64,000 nt of DNA from Sphingomonas sp. LR60 (GTDB taxonomy: Bacteria; Pseudomonadota; Alphaproteobacteria; Sphingomonadales; Sphingomonadaceae): NCBI RefSeq assembly GCF_036855935.1, contig NZ_JASPFK010000001.1:126501-190500 (forward strand), read 5' to 3'. This document shows positions 19,005 through 26,499 of this stretch, one piece after another. Within the stretch, counting starts at the first letter, position 1; every line of letters begins with the position of its first letter. The translations under genes were made by a program, and so were the position numbers. Below the pieces are notes generated by a model that was not told the origin of the DNA, made no database searches, and saw nothing but the letters and a program-made list of their open reading frames with translations.

Positions 19005-19373
19005 GGGTATGATTTATCGACGCTGACGTGTAGCCTAGCTGGTTGGGGGACGCTGCTGATGTGCGTCGCGCTACCTCTCCCGGGCCTTCCCACCTGGGCC
19101 CCGGCCTTCGCCGGGGTACGGTGACGGATGGTTCAGGCCAGCTGGATCAAACTCTAGCGCCGCGGTTCGTCACTCGTGCGGCGTGGCGTGTCTGCGACTT
19201 CGTCACCCCGGATGTGTTCCAGGGGCCACCGATCCGCCAATCCAACGGGTTAAGCGTTCGCGGGACGGTGGATGCCGGAACAGGTCCGGCGTGACGGGTG
19301 ACTCTTGGGGAGGTCTCGCTTTCGCCGGGATGGCGGTACGGGAAGCGGGGCTAAGGAGCCCCGCTTCCTTCGA
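19005..19373. other. 369-bp intergenic region with hairpins, between convergent genes
   Basis: No gene is recognised. A perfect hairpin CCCCGGC-CTTC-GCCGGGG lies at 19099-19116 inside the element CTGGGCCCCGGCCTTCGCCG, and a second element (GATGCCGGAACAGGTCCGGC) starts near 19271. Both look like dispersed sphingomonad repeats. They lie at a convergent gene end and may stop transcription from both sides. Confidence 0.6.
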
Positions 19374-20675
19374 TCAGCGGCCGATGCTGGTGTAGTGGAA
19401 GCCGGCGGCCTGCACTTCGGCGGGGGTGTAGATGTTGCGGAGGTCGATCAGGATCGGCTCCTTGAGCAGCGACTTGACGCGCCGCAGGTCGAGCGCGCGG
19501 AACTCGTCCCATTCGGTGACGATCGCCAGCGCATCGGCGCCCTCGATCGCCTGATACGGGCCGTCGCAATATTCGACGTTGTCGAGCACGAGCTTGGCCT
19601 GCTCGGTGCCTTCCGGATCGAACGCCTTCACCTTCGCGCCGCCGTCCTGCAGCGCTTGGATCACCGCGATCGCGGGCGAGTCGCGCATGTCGTCGGTGTT
19701 CGGCTTGAAGGTCAGCCCGAGCACCGCGATCGTCTTGCCGCGAACGTCGTCGCCCATCGCGTGGATGATCTTGCGGCCCATCGCGCGCTTGCGGTTGTCG
19801 TTGACCGCGACGACCGCCTCGACGATCCGCTGCGGCGCGTCATAATCCTGGCTGGTCTTGAGCAGCGCGAGCGTGTCCTTGGGGAAGCACGACCCGCCAT
19901 AGCCCGGGCCGGCGTGCAGGAACTTCGAGCCGATACGATTGTCGAGCCCGATCCCGCGGCTGACGTCCTTCACGTCGGCGCCGACCTTTTCGCAAAGGTC
20001 CGCGATTTCGTTGATGAAGGTGATCTTGGTCGCGAGGAACGCATTGCCGGCGTATTTGATCAGCTCGGCGGTGCGACGCGCGGTGACGAGGATCGGTGCG
20101 GCGTTGAGATACAGCGGACGATAGACCTGGCGCATGACCTCGGTCGCGCGGTCGTCGCCCGAGCCGATCACGATGCGATCGGGACGCTTGAAGTCGTCGA
20201 TCGCCGCGCCTTCGCGGAGGAATTCCGGGTTCGAGACGACGCCGAACTCGGCGTTCGGCGCAGCCTCGCGGATGATCCGCTCGACCTCGTCACCGGTGCC
20301 GACCGGCACGGTCGACTTGGTGACGATCACCGAATAGCCGGTCAGCGCCTCGCCGATTTCCTTGGCGGCGGCGTAGACGTAGGACAGATCGGCATGGCCA
20401 TCGCCACGACGCGTCGGCGTGCCAACGCCGATGAATACCGCGTCCGCCCCCGCGACCGCTTCCTTGATGTCGGTCGTGAACTTCAGACGTCCCGCCGCGA
20501 CGTTGCGGGCGACGAGATCCTCGAGCCCCGGCTCATAGATCGGCATCTTGCCGGCCAGCAGCCGGTCGATCTTGCCCTTGTCCTTGTCGACGCAAATCAC
20601 GTCATGGCCGAAGTCGGCAAAGCAAGTGCCTGAAACCAGGCCAACATAGCCCGAACCGATCATGGTAATGCGCAA
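19374..20675 (-). CDS. ugd: UDP-glucose 6-dehydrogenase
   Basis: The enzyme oxidises UDP-glucose to UDP-glucuronate with two NAD+, in the cytoplasm. It has 433 aa. The NAD-binding site is at the start (MIGSGYVGLVSG), with the central helix including SNPEFLREGAAIDDF, catalytic cysteine in GGSCFPKDT, and the C-terminal UDP-binding domain with VLGLTFKPNTDDMRDSPA. UDP-glucuronate feeds the UDP-glucuronate 4-epimerase (30.9 kb) and UDP-glucuronate decarboxylase (43.7 kb) in this same region and may also be incorporated directly. It appears as a single gene between two gaps. Confidence 0.96.
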   Translation of the reverse strand: MRITMIGSGYVGLVSGTCFADFGHDVICVDKDKGKIDRLLAGKMPIYEPGLEDLVARNVAAGRLKFTTDIKEAVAGADAVFIGVGTPTRRGDGHADLSYVYAAAKEIGEALTGYSVIVTKSTVPVGTGDEVERIIREAAPNAEFGVVSNPEFLREGAAIDDFKRPDRIVIGSGDDRATEVMRQVYRPLYLNAAPILVTARRTAELIKYAGNAFLATKITFINEIADLCEKVGADVKDVSRGIGLDNRIGSKFLHAGPGYGGSCFPKDTLALLKTSQDYDAPQRIVEAVVAVNDNRKRAMGRKIIHAMGDDVRGKTIAVLGLTFKPNTDDMRDSPAIAVIQALQDGGAKVKAFDPEGTEQAKLVLDNVEYCDGPYQAIEGADALAIVTEWDEFRALDLRRVKSLLKEPILIDLRNIYTPAEVQAAGFHYTSIGR

Positions 20676-20759
20676 GACGGTCGCTCCCTTGAATCAACCG
20701 CCCCCGGCGGCATCGCAAGCCTAGTCCGCTAGCGACTCAACTGGCCGTCTGGCAAGCAT

Positions 20760-21146
20760 TCAGGTGATTGCAATTGGGACATGTCTCTTTGCAGGAAGCG
20801 GAATCGCGCCAGATCGCGCCATGATCGCGACCGACGTTCGCCAGCGCCGTCGCCGCCACGCGAGCACTGCGGTGGTCGCGACCGGCCACAGCAATGTCAG
20901 CGCGAAATCCGAGACGGTATCGGACCACGTCCAGTCCGGGCTGGCATTCAGCCAGTCCATGACTTCGTTGCCCAATTCGGCGGCGAGCACGACCTGCAGC
21001 GCGATCATCCCGGCGCGCCGCTGGCGCACCGCCATCAGAACCGCAAGATAGATCGCCATCCCGACATGGACGTGCAGCAGGCTGGCCGAGCCGCCCCAGG
21101 CGACGACGTCATCGATCAGCGATTTGTAGAGGTGCACGATCTGCAT
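20760..21146 (-). CDS. Small integral membrane protein, unknown
   Basis: The protein has 128 aa with about three membrane segments (near residues 25-40, 48-60 and 80-98) and the acidic loop DWLNASPDWTWSDTVSDF between the second and third. The basic segment RRRRWR follows the last helix, placing the C-terminus inside. Similar small membrane proteins are common near sphingomonad polysaccharide genes, but the role is unknown. It diverges from the pyruvyl transferase gene. Confidence 0.65.
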   Translation of the reverse strand: MQIVHLYKSLIDDVVAWGGSASLLHVHVGMAIYLAVLMAVRQRRAGMIALQVVLAAELGNEVMDWLNASPDWTWSDTVSDFALTLLWPVATTAVLAWRRRRWRTSVAIMARSGAIPLPAKRHVPIAIT

Positions 21147-21243
21147 CGCGAACGATTGACACGGATAAGTTTAAGAAAGCGTCTTCTGCCGGTGGCCCGT
21201 CAGAACCCCGGAACCGTGGCGCTTGCCGAAGATTGTCGGGGTA

Positions 21244-22314
21244 ATGAATGAATTGCCCGCGCAGGTCGGCGTACTGACCTTTCACAATTGCATCAATTAC
21301 GGATCCTATTGGCAGGCGCGATGCCTGGTCGAGGGGCTGCGCGCGATGGGCCATGACGCGCGGCTGCTCGATCATCACAGCGATGCGGTGGTGCAAGCGG
21401 AATGGCGGTGCGCGTTGCAGCCGACGCTGCCCGAGCGGACTGCGGCAAGCGATCTGGGGGCGTACAAGGCCAAGGCGCGACGGTTCGTCACCGCGATCGA
21501 GCACCTCCCGCGCTCGGCGGCGTTTGCGATCGACAATCCGGCGGCGGTCGGTGCGCTCGACGCGGTGGTAATCGGCAGCGACGAGGTGTGGAATTTCCGC
21601 CATCCCTGGTACGCCTCGACCCCTTTGTTCTTCGGCGAGGGGCTGAACGCGCCGCGGCTGGTTTCCTATGCCGCGAGTTTCGGCAACCACGATGCCGCCG
21701 ACGGGATCGGGAACGAATGGGCGGACCGGCTGCGGCGCTTCACCGCGATCTCGGTGCGCGATGCGAATGCGCAGGCACTGGTCGGCGGCGCGCTGGACGA
21801 GACCCCGCCGTTGGTGCTCGATCCGGTGCTGCAATTCGGGGACCGGGTGCCGCGTGGTGCACCCGAGGGTGCGCGCTACGCTCTGGTCTATGGTCATGGC
21901 TTTCCCGACTGGCTGGCCGACGCGATGCGGCGATGGGCGCAGCGGCACGATGTGCGGCTGCACAGCATCGGCTATCGCAACGACTGGGCGGACACGCAGG
22001 AGATCGACGCCGGACCCGAGGCGTTCGCCGAGCGGGTGGCGGGGGCGAGCGCGCTGGTCACCAACTTCTTCCACGGTTGCGTCTTCGCATTGGTGCACGG
22101 GACGCCGTTCGTGACCGCGCCGTCGCCGTACCGGTTCAACAAGGTGCGCGATCTGGCGGCGGCGCTCGATGCACAGCGGCATATCGTCGCGCCCGAGACC
22201 GGCGAGGCGGAATATGACCTGCTGCTCGGCGCACCGCATGACGCGCGGATCGGCGAGCGGATCGCGGCGCTGCGTGCGCAATCGACCGCTTTCCTCGGCG
22301 CAGCGCTTGGTTGA
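21244..22314 (+). CDS. Polysaccharide pyruvyl transferase family protein
   Basis: The protein has 356 aa from the ATG at 21244 (MNELPAQVGVLTFHNCINYG). The family transfers pyruvate from phosphoenolpyruvate to a sugar, making a pyruvate ketal on EPS. Visible family parts are the N-terminal LTFHNCINYGSYWQARCL, the VIGSDEVWNF motif, the LVSYAASFG stretch and SALVTNFFHGCVFALVHGTP, which corresponds to the conserved (R/N)FH segment. The next gene starts inside the last codons, so the two are coupled. The ORF opens slightly earlier, at 21223, but without a better start. Confidence 0.88.
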   Translation: MNELPAQVGVLTFHNCINYGSYWQARCLVEGLRAMGHDARLLDHHSDAVVQAEWRCALQPTLPERTAASDLGAYKAKARRFVTAIEHLPRSAAFAIDNPAAVGALDAVVIGSDEVWNFRHPWYASTPLFFGEGLNAPRLVSYAASFGNHDAADGIGNEWADRLRRFTAISVRDANAQALVGGALDETPPLVLDPVLQFGDRVPRGAPEGARYALVYGHGFPDWLADAMRRWAQRHDVRLHSIGYRNDWADTQEIDAGPEAFAERVAGASALVTNFFHGCVFALVHGTPFVTAPSPYRFNKVRDLAAALDAQRHIVAPETGEAEYDLLLGAPHDARIGERIAALRAQSTAFLGAALG

Positions 22315-23668
22315 GGCGCTGCGCCCGGACGATATCGTCGGCGCAGGGCTGTGCATCGGCTGCGGCGGGTGCGCGGCGGCGATGCGGATGGACCGCGACG
22401 GGCTGTGGAAGCCCGAGGCGGGAACACCGGGCGGCGCGGACTTTGCGGCGCAATGCCCGTTCTCACCGGCAGCGGCGAACGAGGACGTACTGGCCGCCGA
22501 GCGCTTCCCCGTCGCACCGGCGCGCAGCGATCTGCTCGGGCGGTTCGAATCGACCTGGGTCGGGCATGTCGCTGAGCAGGCGTTTCGCACGAACGGCAGC
22601 TCGGGCGGGATGGTGAGCTGGGTCGCGGCGGAATTGCTGCGGACCGGTGCGGTCGATGCGGTCGCGCATGTCGCGCCGGTCGCCGATCCGCAGGCGGACG
22701 GCCGGTTCTTCTCCTATCGGCTGTCGCGCGAGGCCGGCGAGATCGCGGGCGGGGCGAAGTCGCGTTACTATCCGGTCGAGCTGTCGGCGGTGATCGCGGC
22801 GATCCGCGCGACGCCGGGGCGCTATGCGGTGGTGGCGGTGCCGTGCTTCATCAAGGCGCTGAACCTGTTGCGGCGCACCGATCCGGTGATCGGCGAGCGC
22901 GTGACCCATCTGCTGGGGCTGTTCTGTGGGCATCAGAAGAGCGCGCGGCTGGTCGACAGCTTCGCGTGGCAGCTGGGCACGCCGATCGCGCGAGTGCGCG
23001 CGGTCGATTACCGGATCAAGGACGCCACGCGGCCGGCCAATTGGTATCGCGCGCACCTGACGCTCGACGACGGCAGCGCGCGGGCCGAGGATTGGTGGCA
23101 TCTGGCGGATGGTGACTGGGGCGCGGGATTCTTCCAGAATCCGGCGTGCGACTGGTGCGACGATGTCGTCGCCGAAACCGCCGATGTCGCGTTCGGCGAT
23201 GCGTGGGTGGAGCCCTATTCGTCGGACGGGCGCGGGACCAATGTGGTAATCGCGCGCTCGCCCGAGATCCATGCGATGATCGCGGGCGCGGTGGCGGAGG
23301 GGCGGCTGGCGCTGACCCCGGTCGATGCGGCGTTCGTCGAGCAGACGCAGGCGGCGGGGTTCCGGCATCGCCGCGAAGGACTGGCATATCGGTTGACGTG
23401 GCGGCGCGGGGAGAAGCTGCGCCCGGTCAAGCGCGTTGCGCCGTCTGCGGCGGGGCTGCCGCTGCGACGGCGGCTGGTGTATCGGATGCGCTATATGATC
23501 GCGCGCGACAGCCACCGGCTGGCGCGGGTCGCGCTGCGGACCGGCAAGCCGGGGATCTACACGACCTGGGCGCGCAAGGTGCTGTCAGTGTACCGTGCGC
23601 TGGCATGGTCGCACGGAAGGCTGGGCGTGTGGGTCGACCGGGTGCTGCCGGACCGGCGGGTGCGATAG
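22307..23668 (+). CDS. Coenzyme F420 hydrogenase/dehydrogenase beta-subunit family protein
   Basis: The protein has about 453 aa. A TTG at 22307 is the only reasonable start and overlaps the pyruvyl transferase stop by 8 nt. The N-terminal GLCIGCGGCAAAM is a ferredoxin-like Cys cluster (CxxCxxC). It is followed by FRTNGSSGGMVSWVAAELL, the VVAVPCFIKALNLL motif, GLFCGHQK, and a second Cys set, PACDWCDDVVAETADVAFGD, all typical of the FrhB/FdhB family. Sphingomonads are not known to make F420, so another electron carrier or a structural role is likely. Pairs of this family with pyruvyl transferases recur in EPS clusters; the joint function is not established. The extra 90 C-terminal residues are basic. 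Confidence 0.82.
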   Translation: MVEALRPDDIVGAGLCIGCGGCAAAMRMDRDGLWKPEAGTPGGADFAAQCPFSPAAANEDVLAAERFPVAPARSDLLGRFESTWVGHVAEQAFRTNGSSGGMVSWVAAELLRTGAVDAVAHVAPVADPQADGRFFSYRLSREAGEIAGGAKSRYYPVELSAVIAAIRATPGRYAVVAVPCFIKALNLLRRTDPVIGERVTHLLGLFCGHQKSARLVDSFAWQLGTPIARVRAVDYRIKDATRPANWYRAHLTLDDGSARAEDWWHLADGDWGAGFFQNPACDWCDDVVAETADVAFGDAWVEPYSSDGRGTNVVIARSPEIHAMIAGAVAEGRLALTPVDAAFVEQTQAAGFRHRREGLAYRLTWRRGEKLRPVKRVAPSAAGLPLRRRLVYRMRYMIARDSHRLARVALRTGKPGIYTTWARKVLSVYRALAWSHGRLGVWVDRVLPDRRVR

Positions 23669-23743
23669 CAGGGGTTTGCTGGGGCGCGCGAACACGCCAC
23701 CCTCGGCTGATCAGATCGTGATGACGGCACATCGACCCGGCTT

Positions 23744-23821
23744 CGTCATTGCGAACGCAGCGAAGCACTCCAGGGCCAGGACCAGGACGCCCTGGTTTGC
23801 TTCGCTGCGCGCGCAATGACG
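23744..23821. repeat. Inverted repeat between convergent genes (CGTCATTGCGAGC family, copy 2)
   Basis: Left arm 23744-23767 and right arm 23798-23821 pair with two mismatches. The spacer again contains AGGACGCCCTGG, as in the copy at 13845-13921, so both are the same element. It sits between convergent genes. Confidence 0.85.
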
Positions 23822-23831
23822 GTTCGAGCGA

Positions 23832-25310
23832 TTACACCAGCGAGCGTGCTGCCGGTTTGCGGCGGCGGCGCATCGTGGCGCCGACGACGCCGAAGCCGGC
23901 GAGCATCATCGCCCAAGTCTGCGGCTCGGGAACGGCGCCGGTCAGCTTCGCATATTCGTCGGCGGTGACCTTGAAGCTGTAGATCATGCTCGGGATCAAC
24001 GTCCTGCCCTTGGGACAGGCGGCACCGAGCGTGACCTGCGTGCTGCCGCCCTTGCCGGTGCAGACGTCGAACTGCTCGCCGCTGCCCGATTGGGTGACCG
24101 AATAATCGTTGTCGGTGATGATGATCAGCGAATAGCTGCCGTCCGCCAGCCGTGGCCCGAACGAGAAACCTTCGATCTTTTCGGGGACGGTGTAGCCGGC
24201 TGCCTTCAGCGCGGCGGCGATGTCGAGGAACGGCGTCGCGCTCTTGGTCACGGGCGTGACGCCGGCGGGCAGATCGTTGGTGTCCGCGAGGCTGATATCC
24301 TTGACGTCGGTCGCGTTGCTCAGGTCGATCTCGTAAATGCGCTTGTCCGCGACCTGTTTCTTGCCGGTGGGATCGTCGACGCCGACGCCGCGATTGTCGC
24401 GCTCCAGCACCAGCAATTTGTTGTCGCCGATCGCCTGCAACGACGAGACGCCGATCGAGCGGCCCTGCTTGTCGGCGTCGAACTGGTTCTTGGTCAGTCC
24501 GGCGTTCAGCTCGTCGACTGAGGCGAGTTGATAGACATATTGCTTGGTCTGCTTGCCCGAGGCGATGTCGAACTCGACGATGCGGGTGTTGCGGCTGTAG
24601 GTGCCATCGGCCGAACCATCGGTGGCGCGGCCTTCGTTGACGAGCGGGTCCTGGAGGATCGCATAGGCGGTCTTGCCGTCCTTGCTGATCGTCAGCCCCT
24701 CGAAGCCACGATTGTCCTGCCGGCCGTTGACGATCGATCCCGCGCCGCCGACATAGTCGACGCCGCCGTTCGCATCGTGGGGGACGAGGTTCGACAGCGT
24801 CTCGAACGCGCGGACGAACTGGCCGTCGGCACGGAATTCGAGGACCGACGGGCCATATTCGTCGGAGACGAGGAAGTTGCCGTTGGGCAGCCGCGCCAGC
24901 CCCTCCGGATCGAACGAGCGGCCGAGATCGGCGACGCTGCCGTTGAGCAGCGAGGGATTGAGGCCGTTATAATTGGTCGCACCGTCGTGGTAGAGGACCG
25001 TGTTGGTGAGCGTGAAGCCGTTGATCTTGCCACCGGTGTCGATGTCGAGCGTAAAGCCTTGCAGCCGGGGCGTGTAGGACAGCACGCCGCCGCCGGGGCC
25101 GCGATCGGTGGTACCCCAGAAGGTGCCGGTGCTTGCGTCGTAGCTGAGGTCCGATCCGAACCCGCCGAGGCGATTGTCGCCGGTGTTGGGCAGGCCGGAC
25201 AGGTCGGCAGTGTTGGCGATCGAATAGGCCGAAATCAGCGTGACCGCACCCGCGGGCAGCGGGGACAGCGTGACGGCGGCGGCAGCGGCAAGCAAAGCGT
25301 GAGGGCGCAT
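23832..25310 (-). CDS. Phytase-like esterase-domain PEP-CTERM protein
   Basis: The protein has 492 aa. It starts with a signal peptide (ALLAAAAAVTLSPLPAGA) and a beta-propeller-like body with SFDPEGLARLPNGNFLVSDE, NRGFEGLTISKDGKTAYAIL and KIEGFSFGP, as seen in the esterase-like phytase family. The C-terminus is a complete PEP-CTERM sorting signal: AVPEPQTWAMMLAGFGVVGA followed by MRRRRK. It should therefore be processed by an exosortase, most likely the XrtV encoded at 47.2 kb, and end up outside the inner membrane. A DNRLGGFGSDLSYDAST region near the start also fits the family. Its substrate is unknown. Confidence 0.9.
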   Translation of the reverse strand: MRPHALLAAAAAVTLSPLPAGAVTLISAYSIANTADLSGLPNTGDNRLGGFGSDLSYDASTGTFWGTTDRGPGGGVLSYTPRLQGFTLDIDTGGKINGFTLTNTVLYHDGATNYNGLNPSLLNGSVADLGRSFDPEGLARLPNGNFLVSDEYGPSVLEFRADGQFVRAFETLSNLVPHDANGGVDYVGGAGSIVNGRQDNRGFEGLTISKDGKTAYAILQDPLVNEGRATDGSADGTYSRNTRIVEFDIASGKQTKQYVYQLASVDELNAGLTKNQFDADKQGRSIGVSSLQAIGDNKLLVLERDNRGVGVDDPTGKKQVADKRIYEIDLSNATDVKDISLADTNDLPAGVTPVTKSATPFLDIAAALKAAGYTVPEKIEGFSFGPRLADGSYSLIIITDNDYSVTQSGSGEQFDVCTGKGGSTQVTLGAACPKGRTLIPSMIYSFKVTADEYAKLTGAVPEPQTWAMMLAGFGVVGATMRRRRKPAARSLV

Positions 25311-25464
25311 TGGGTTGATCTCCTGTTAACCGTGCGCCTGCGAGATCGTTGTTACGTCGCCGTGACGATCGTGCGACGTTCTTGCGTCAGGCGGCGCCCG
25401 CGTACCGGAATGGTGCAAGTGGGGTGTCCCGTGCGGTGATCGCCCGGTGGCGGGGCATCGAGAA

Positions 25465-26277
25465 TCATCGCGCCGCGCCGCGCGCGATCGCGGCGAGGGC
25501 GCGCAGATGCTCGGGCTTGCCGGTGCCGACGATCGTGCAATCGACGCTGGGATGCGCGAGGGCGCGCGCCACCGCCTGCGCCGGGATCAGGCCGAGCTGC
25601 CGCGTCACCACCTCGCGCGCGAGCACCAGATGCCCGCGCTTGCGGATCGTATCGGCGCGCGTACCGAGCGCAGTCAGCACGGTCCACGGCAGTTCGAGCA
25701 CGTCATAGCCGGGCTGGTCGAGCGCGGCGTCGAGCGTCGCGAGATCGTCGCACGACACACCGATCCGCAGCGCCTTGCCGCCGGCCCGTGCCGCGACCAG
25801 CGCCAGCGCCAGTTCGGCATCGGCGGCGATGTGCGCGGGTGGGCTGTGGAGCAGGAACGCCTCGACGCGGTCGGTCCGCAACCGCTTGAGCGACGCGTCC
25901 AAGCTGGCGACCACGGCGCGCGGGCGCCAGTCGGCGTGCATCGCCCGGCTGCGGTGCGCGGTGACGACGTTGCCGGGGTCGCCGCGCCGCGCGAGGATCG
26001 CGCGGACCAGCGGCTTGGCGGTACGCAGCAGCCGATATCTGGTCGAGAAGGTCTGCCCGCCCTTGGTGACGATGAACGCGGCGTCGCGCCGGCCGGCGAT
26101 CGCGCGACCGATGATCCGCTCGCTGTCACCCTGGCCATAGATGCTGGCGGTATCGAGGACGGTGACGCCGAGATCGAGCGCGGTGCGGACCAGCCGCTCG
26201 CTGTCGGCGGCGGGGGCGGGGTTGGCGAACGAACCGAACTTGCTGCCGCCCAGCCCGAGGCGCGCGACGGCGGTCAT
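25465..26277 (-). CDS. Aldo/keto reductase
   Basis: The protein has 270 aa from the ATG at 26277 (MTAVARLGLGGSKFGSF). Catalytic residues of the family are visible: Asp and Tyr in LDTASIYGQGDSER, Lys in FIVTKGG and His in FLLHSPP. The C-terminal SVDCTIVGTGKPEHLRALAA is the usual NADP-binding segment. The open frame extends further upstream to 26361, with no similarity. It reduces a carbonyl, but the substrate is unknown. In this EPS context a sugar-nucleotide or deoxy-sugar intermediate is possible, and a general role is equally possible. About 220 bp follow the Wzc gene upstream on the same strand. Confidence 0.85.
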   Translation of the reverse strand: MTAVARLGLGGSKFGSFANPAPAADSERLVRTALDLGVTVLDTASIYGQGDSERIIGRAIAGRRDAAFIVTKGGQTFSTRYRLLRTAKPLVRAILARRGDPGNVVTAHRSRAMHADWRPRAVVASLDASLKRLRTDRVEAFLLHSPPAHIAADAELALALVAARAGGKALRIGVSCDDLATLDAALDQPGYDVLELPWTVLTALGTRADTIRKRGHLVLAREVVTRQLGLIPAQAVARALAHPSVDCTIVGTGKPEHLRALAAIARGAAR

Positions 26278-26470
26278 CGAGGCGCGATCCGGTAGGTGCG
26301 CGCCCGGCTGCGCTTCACGGACAGCGCTGTCGCTACGATCACTTCCGGCCCGCTCCGCCACAGGCGCGGCCGCGCTGACACAGCAGCAGATAGGACGTGA
26401 AAAGCGCGGCGTTCACCAACACCTCCGGAAAAGGTGCCCGAAGGTAGCGGAGGATATATTCGTTCGCCAG

Positions 26471-26492
26471 CCGTTGCGTCCGGACGCAACGG
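26471..26492. other. Perfect 22-bp palindrome downstream of the autokinase gene
   Basis: CCGTTGCGTCCGGACGCAAC plus GG is self-complementary over all 22 bases. It lies 8 bp after the stop of the autokinase gene on the minus strand. No T tract follows, so it is not a typical rho-independent terminator. It could be a protein-binding site or a stem without loop. Confidence 0.6.
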
Positions 26493-26499
26493 GGTCGGA

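Noticed and set aside
19005..19373. Short frames between the unknown membrane protein and ugd
   Set aside because: They consist of dispersed repeat sequence with hairpins and no coding character.
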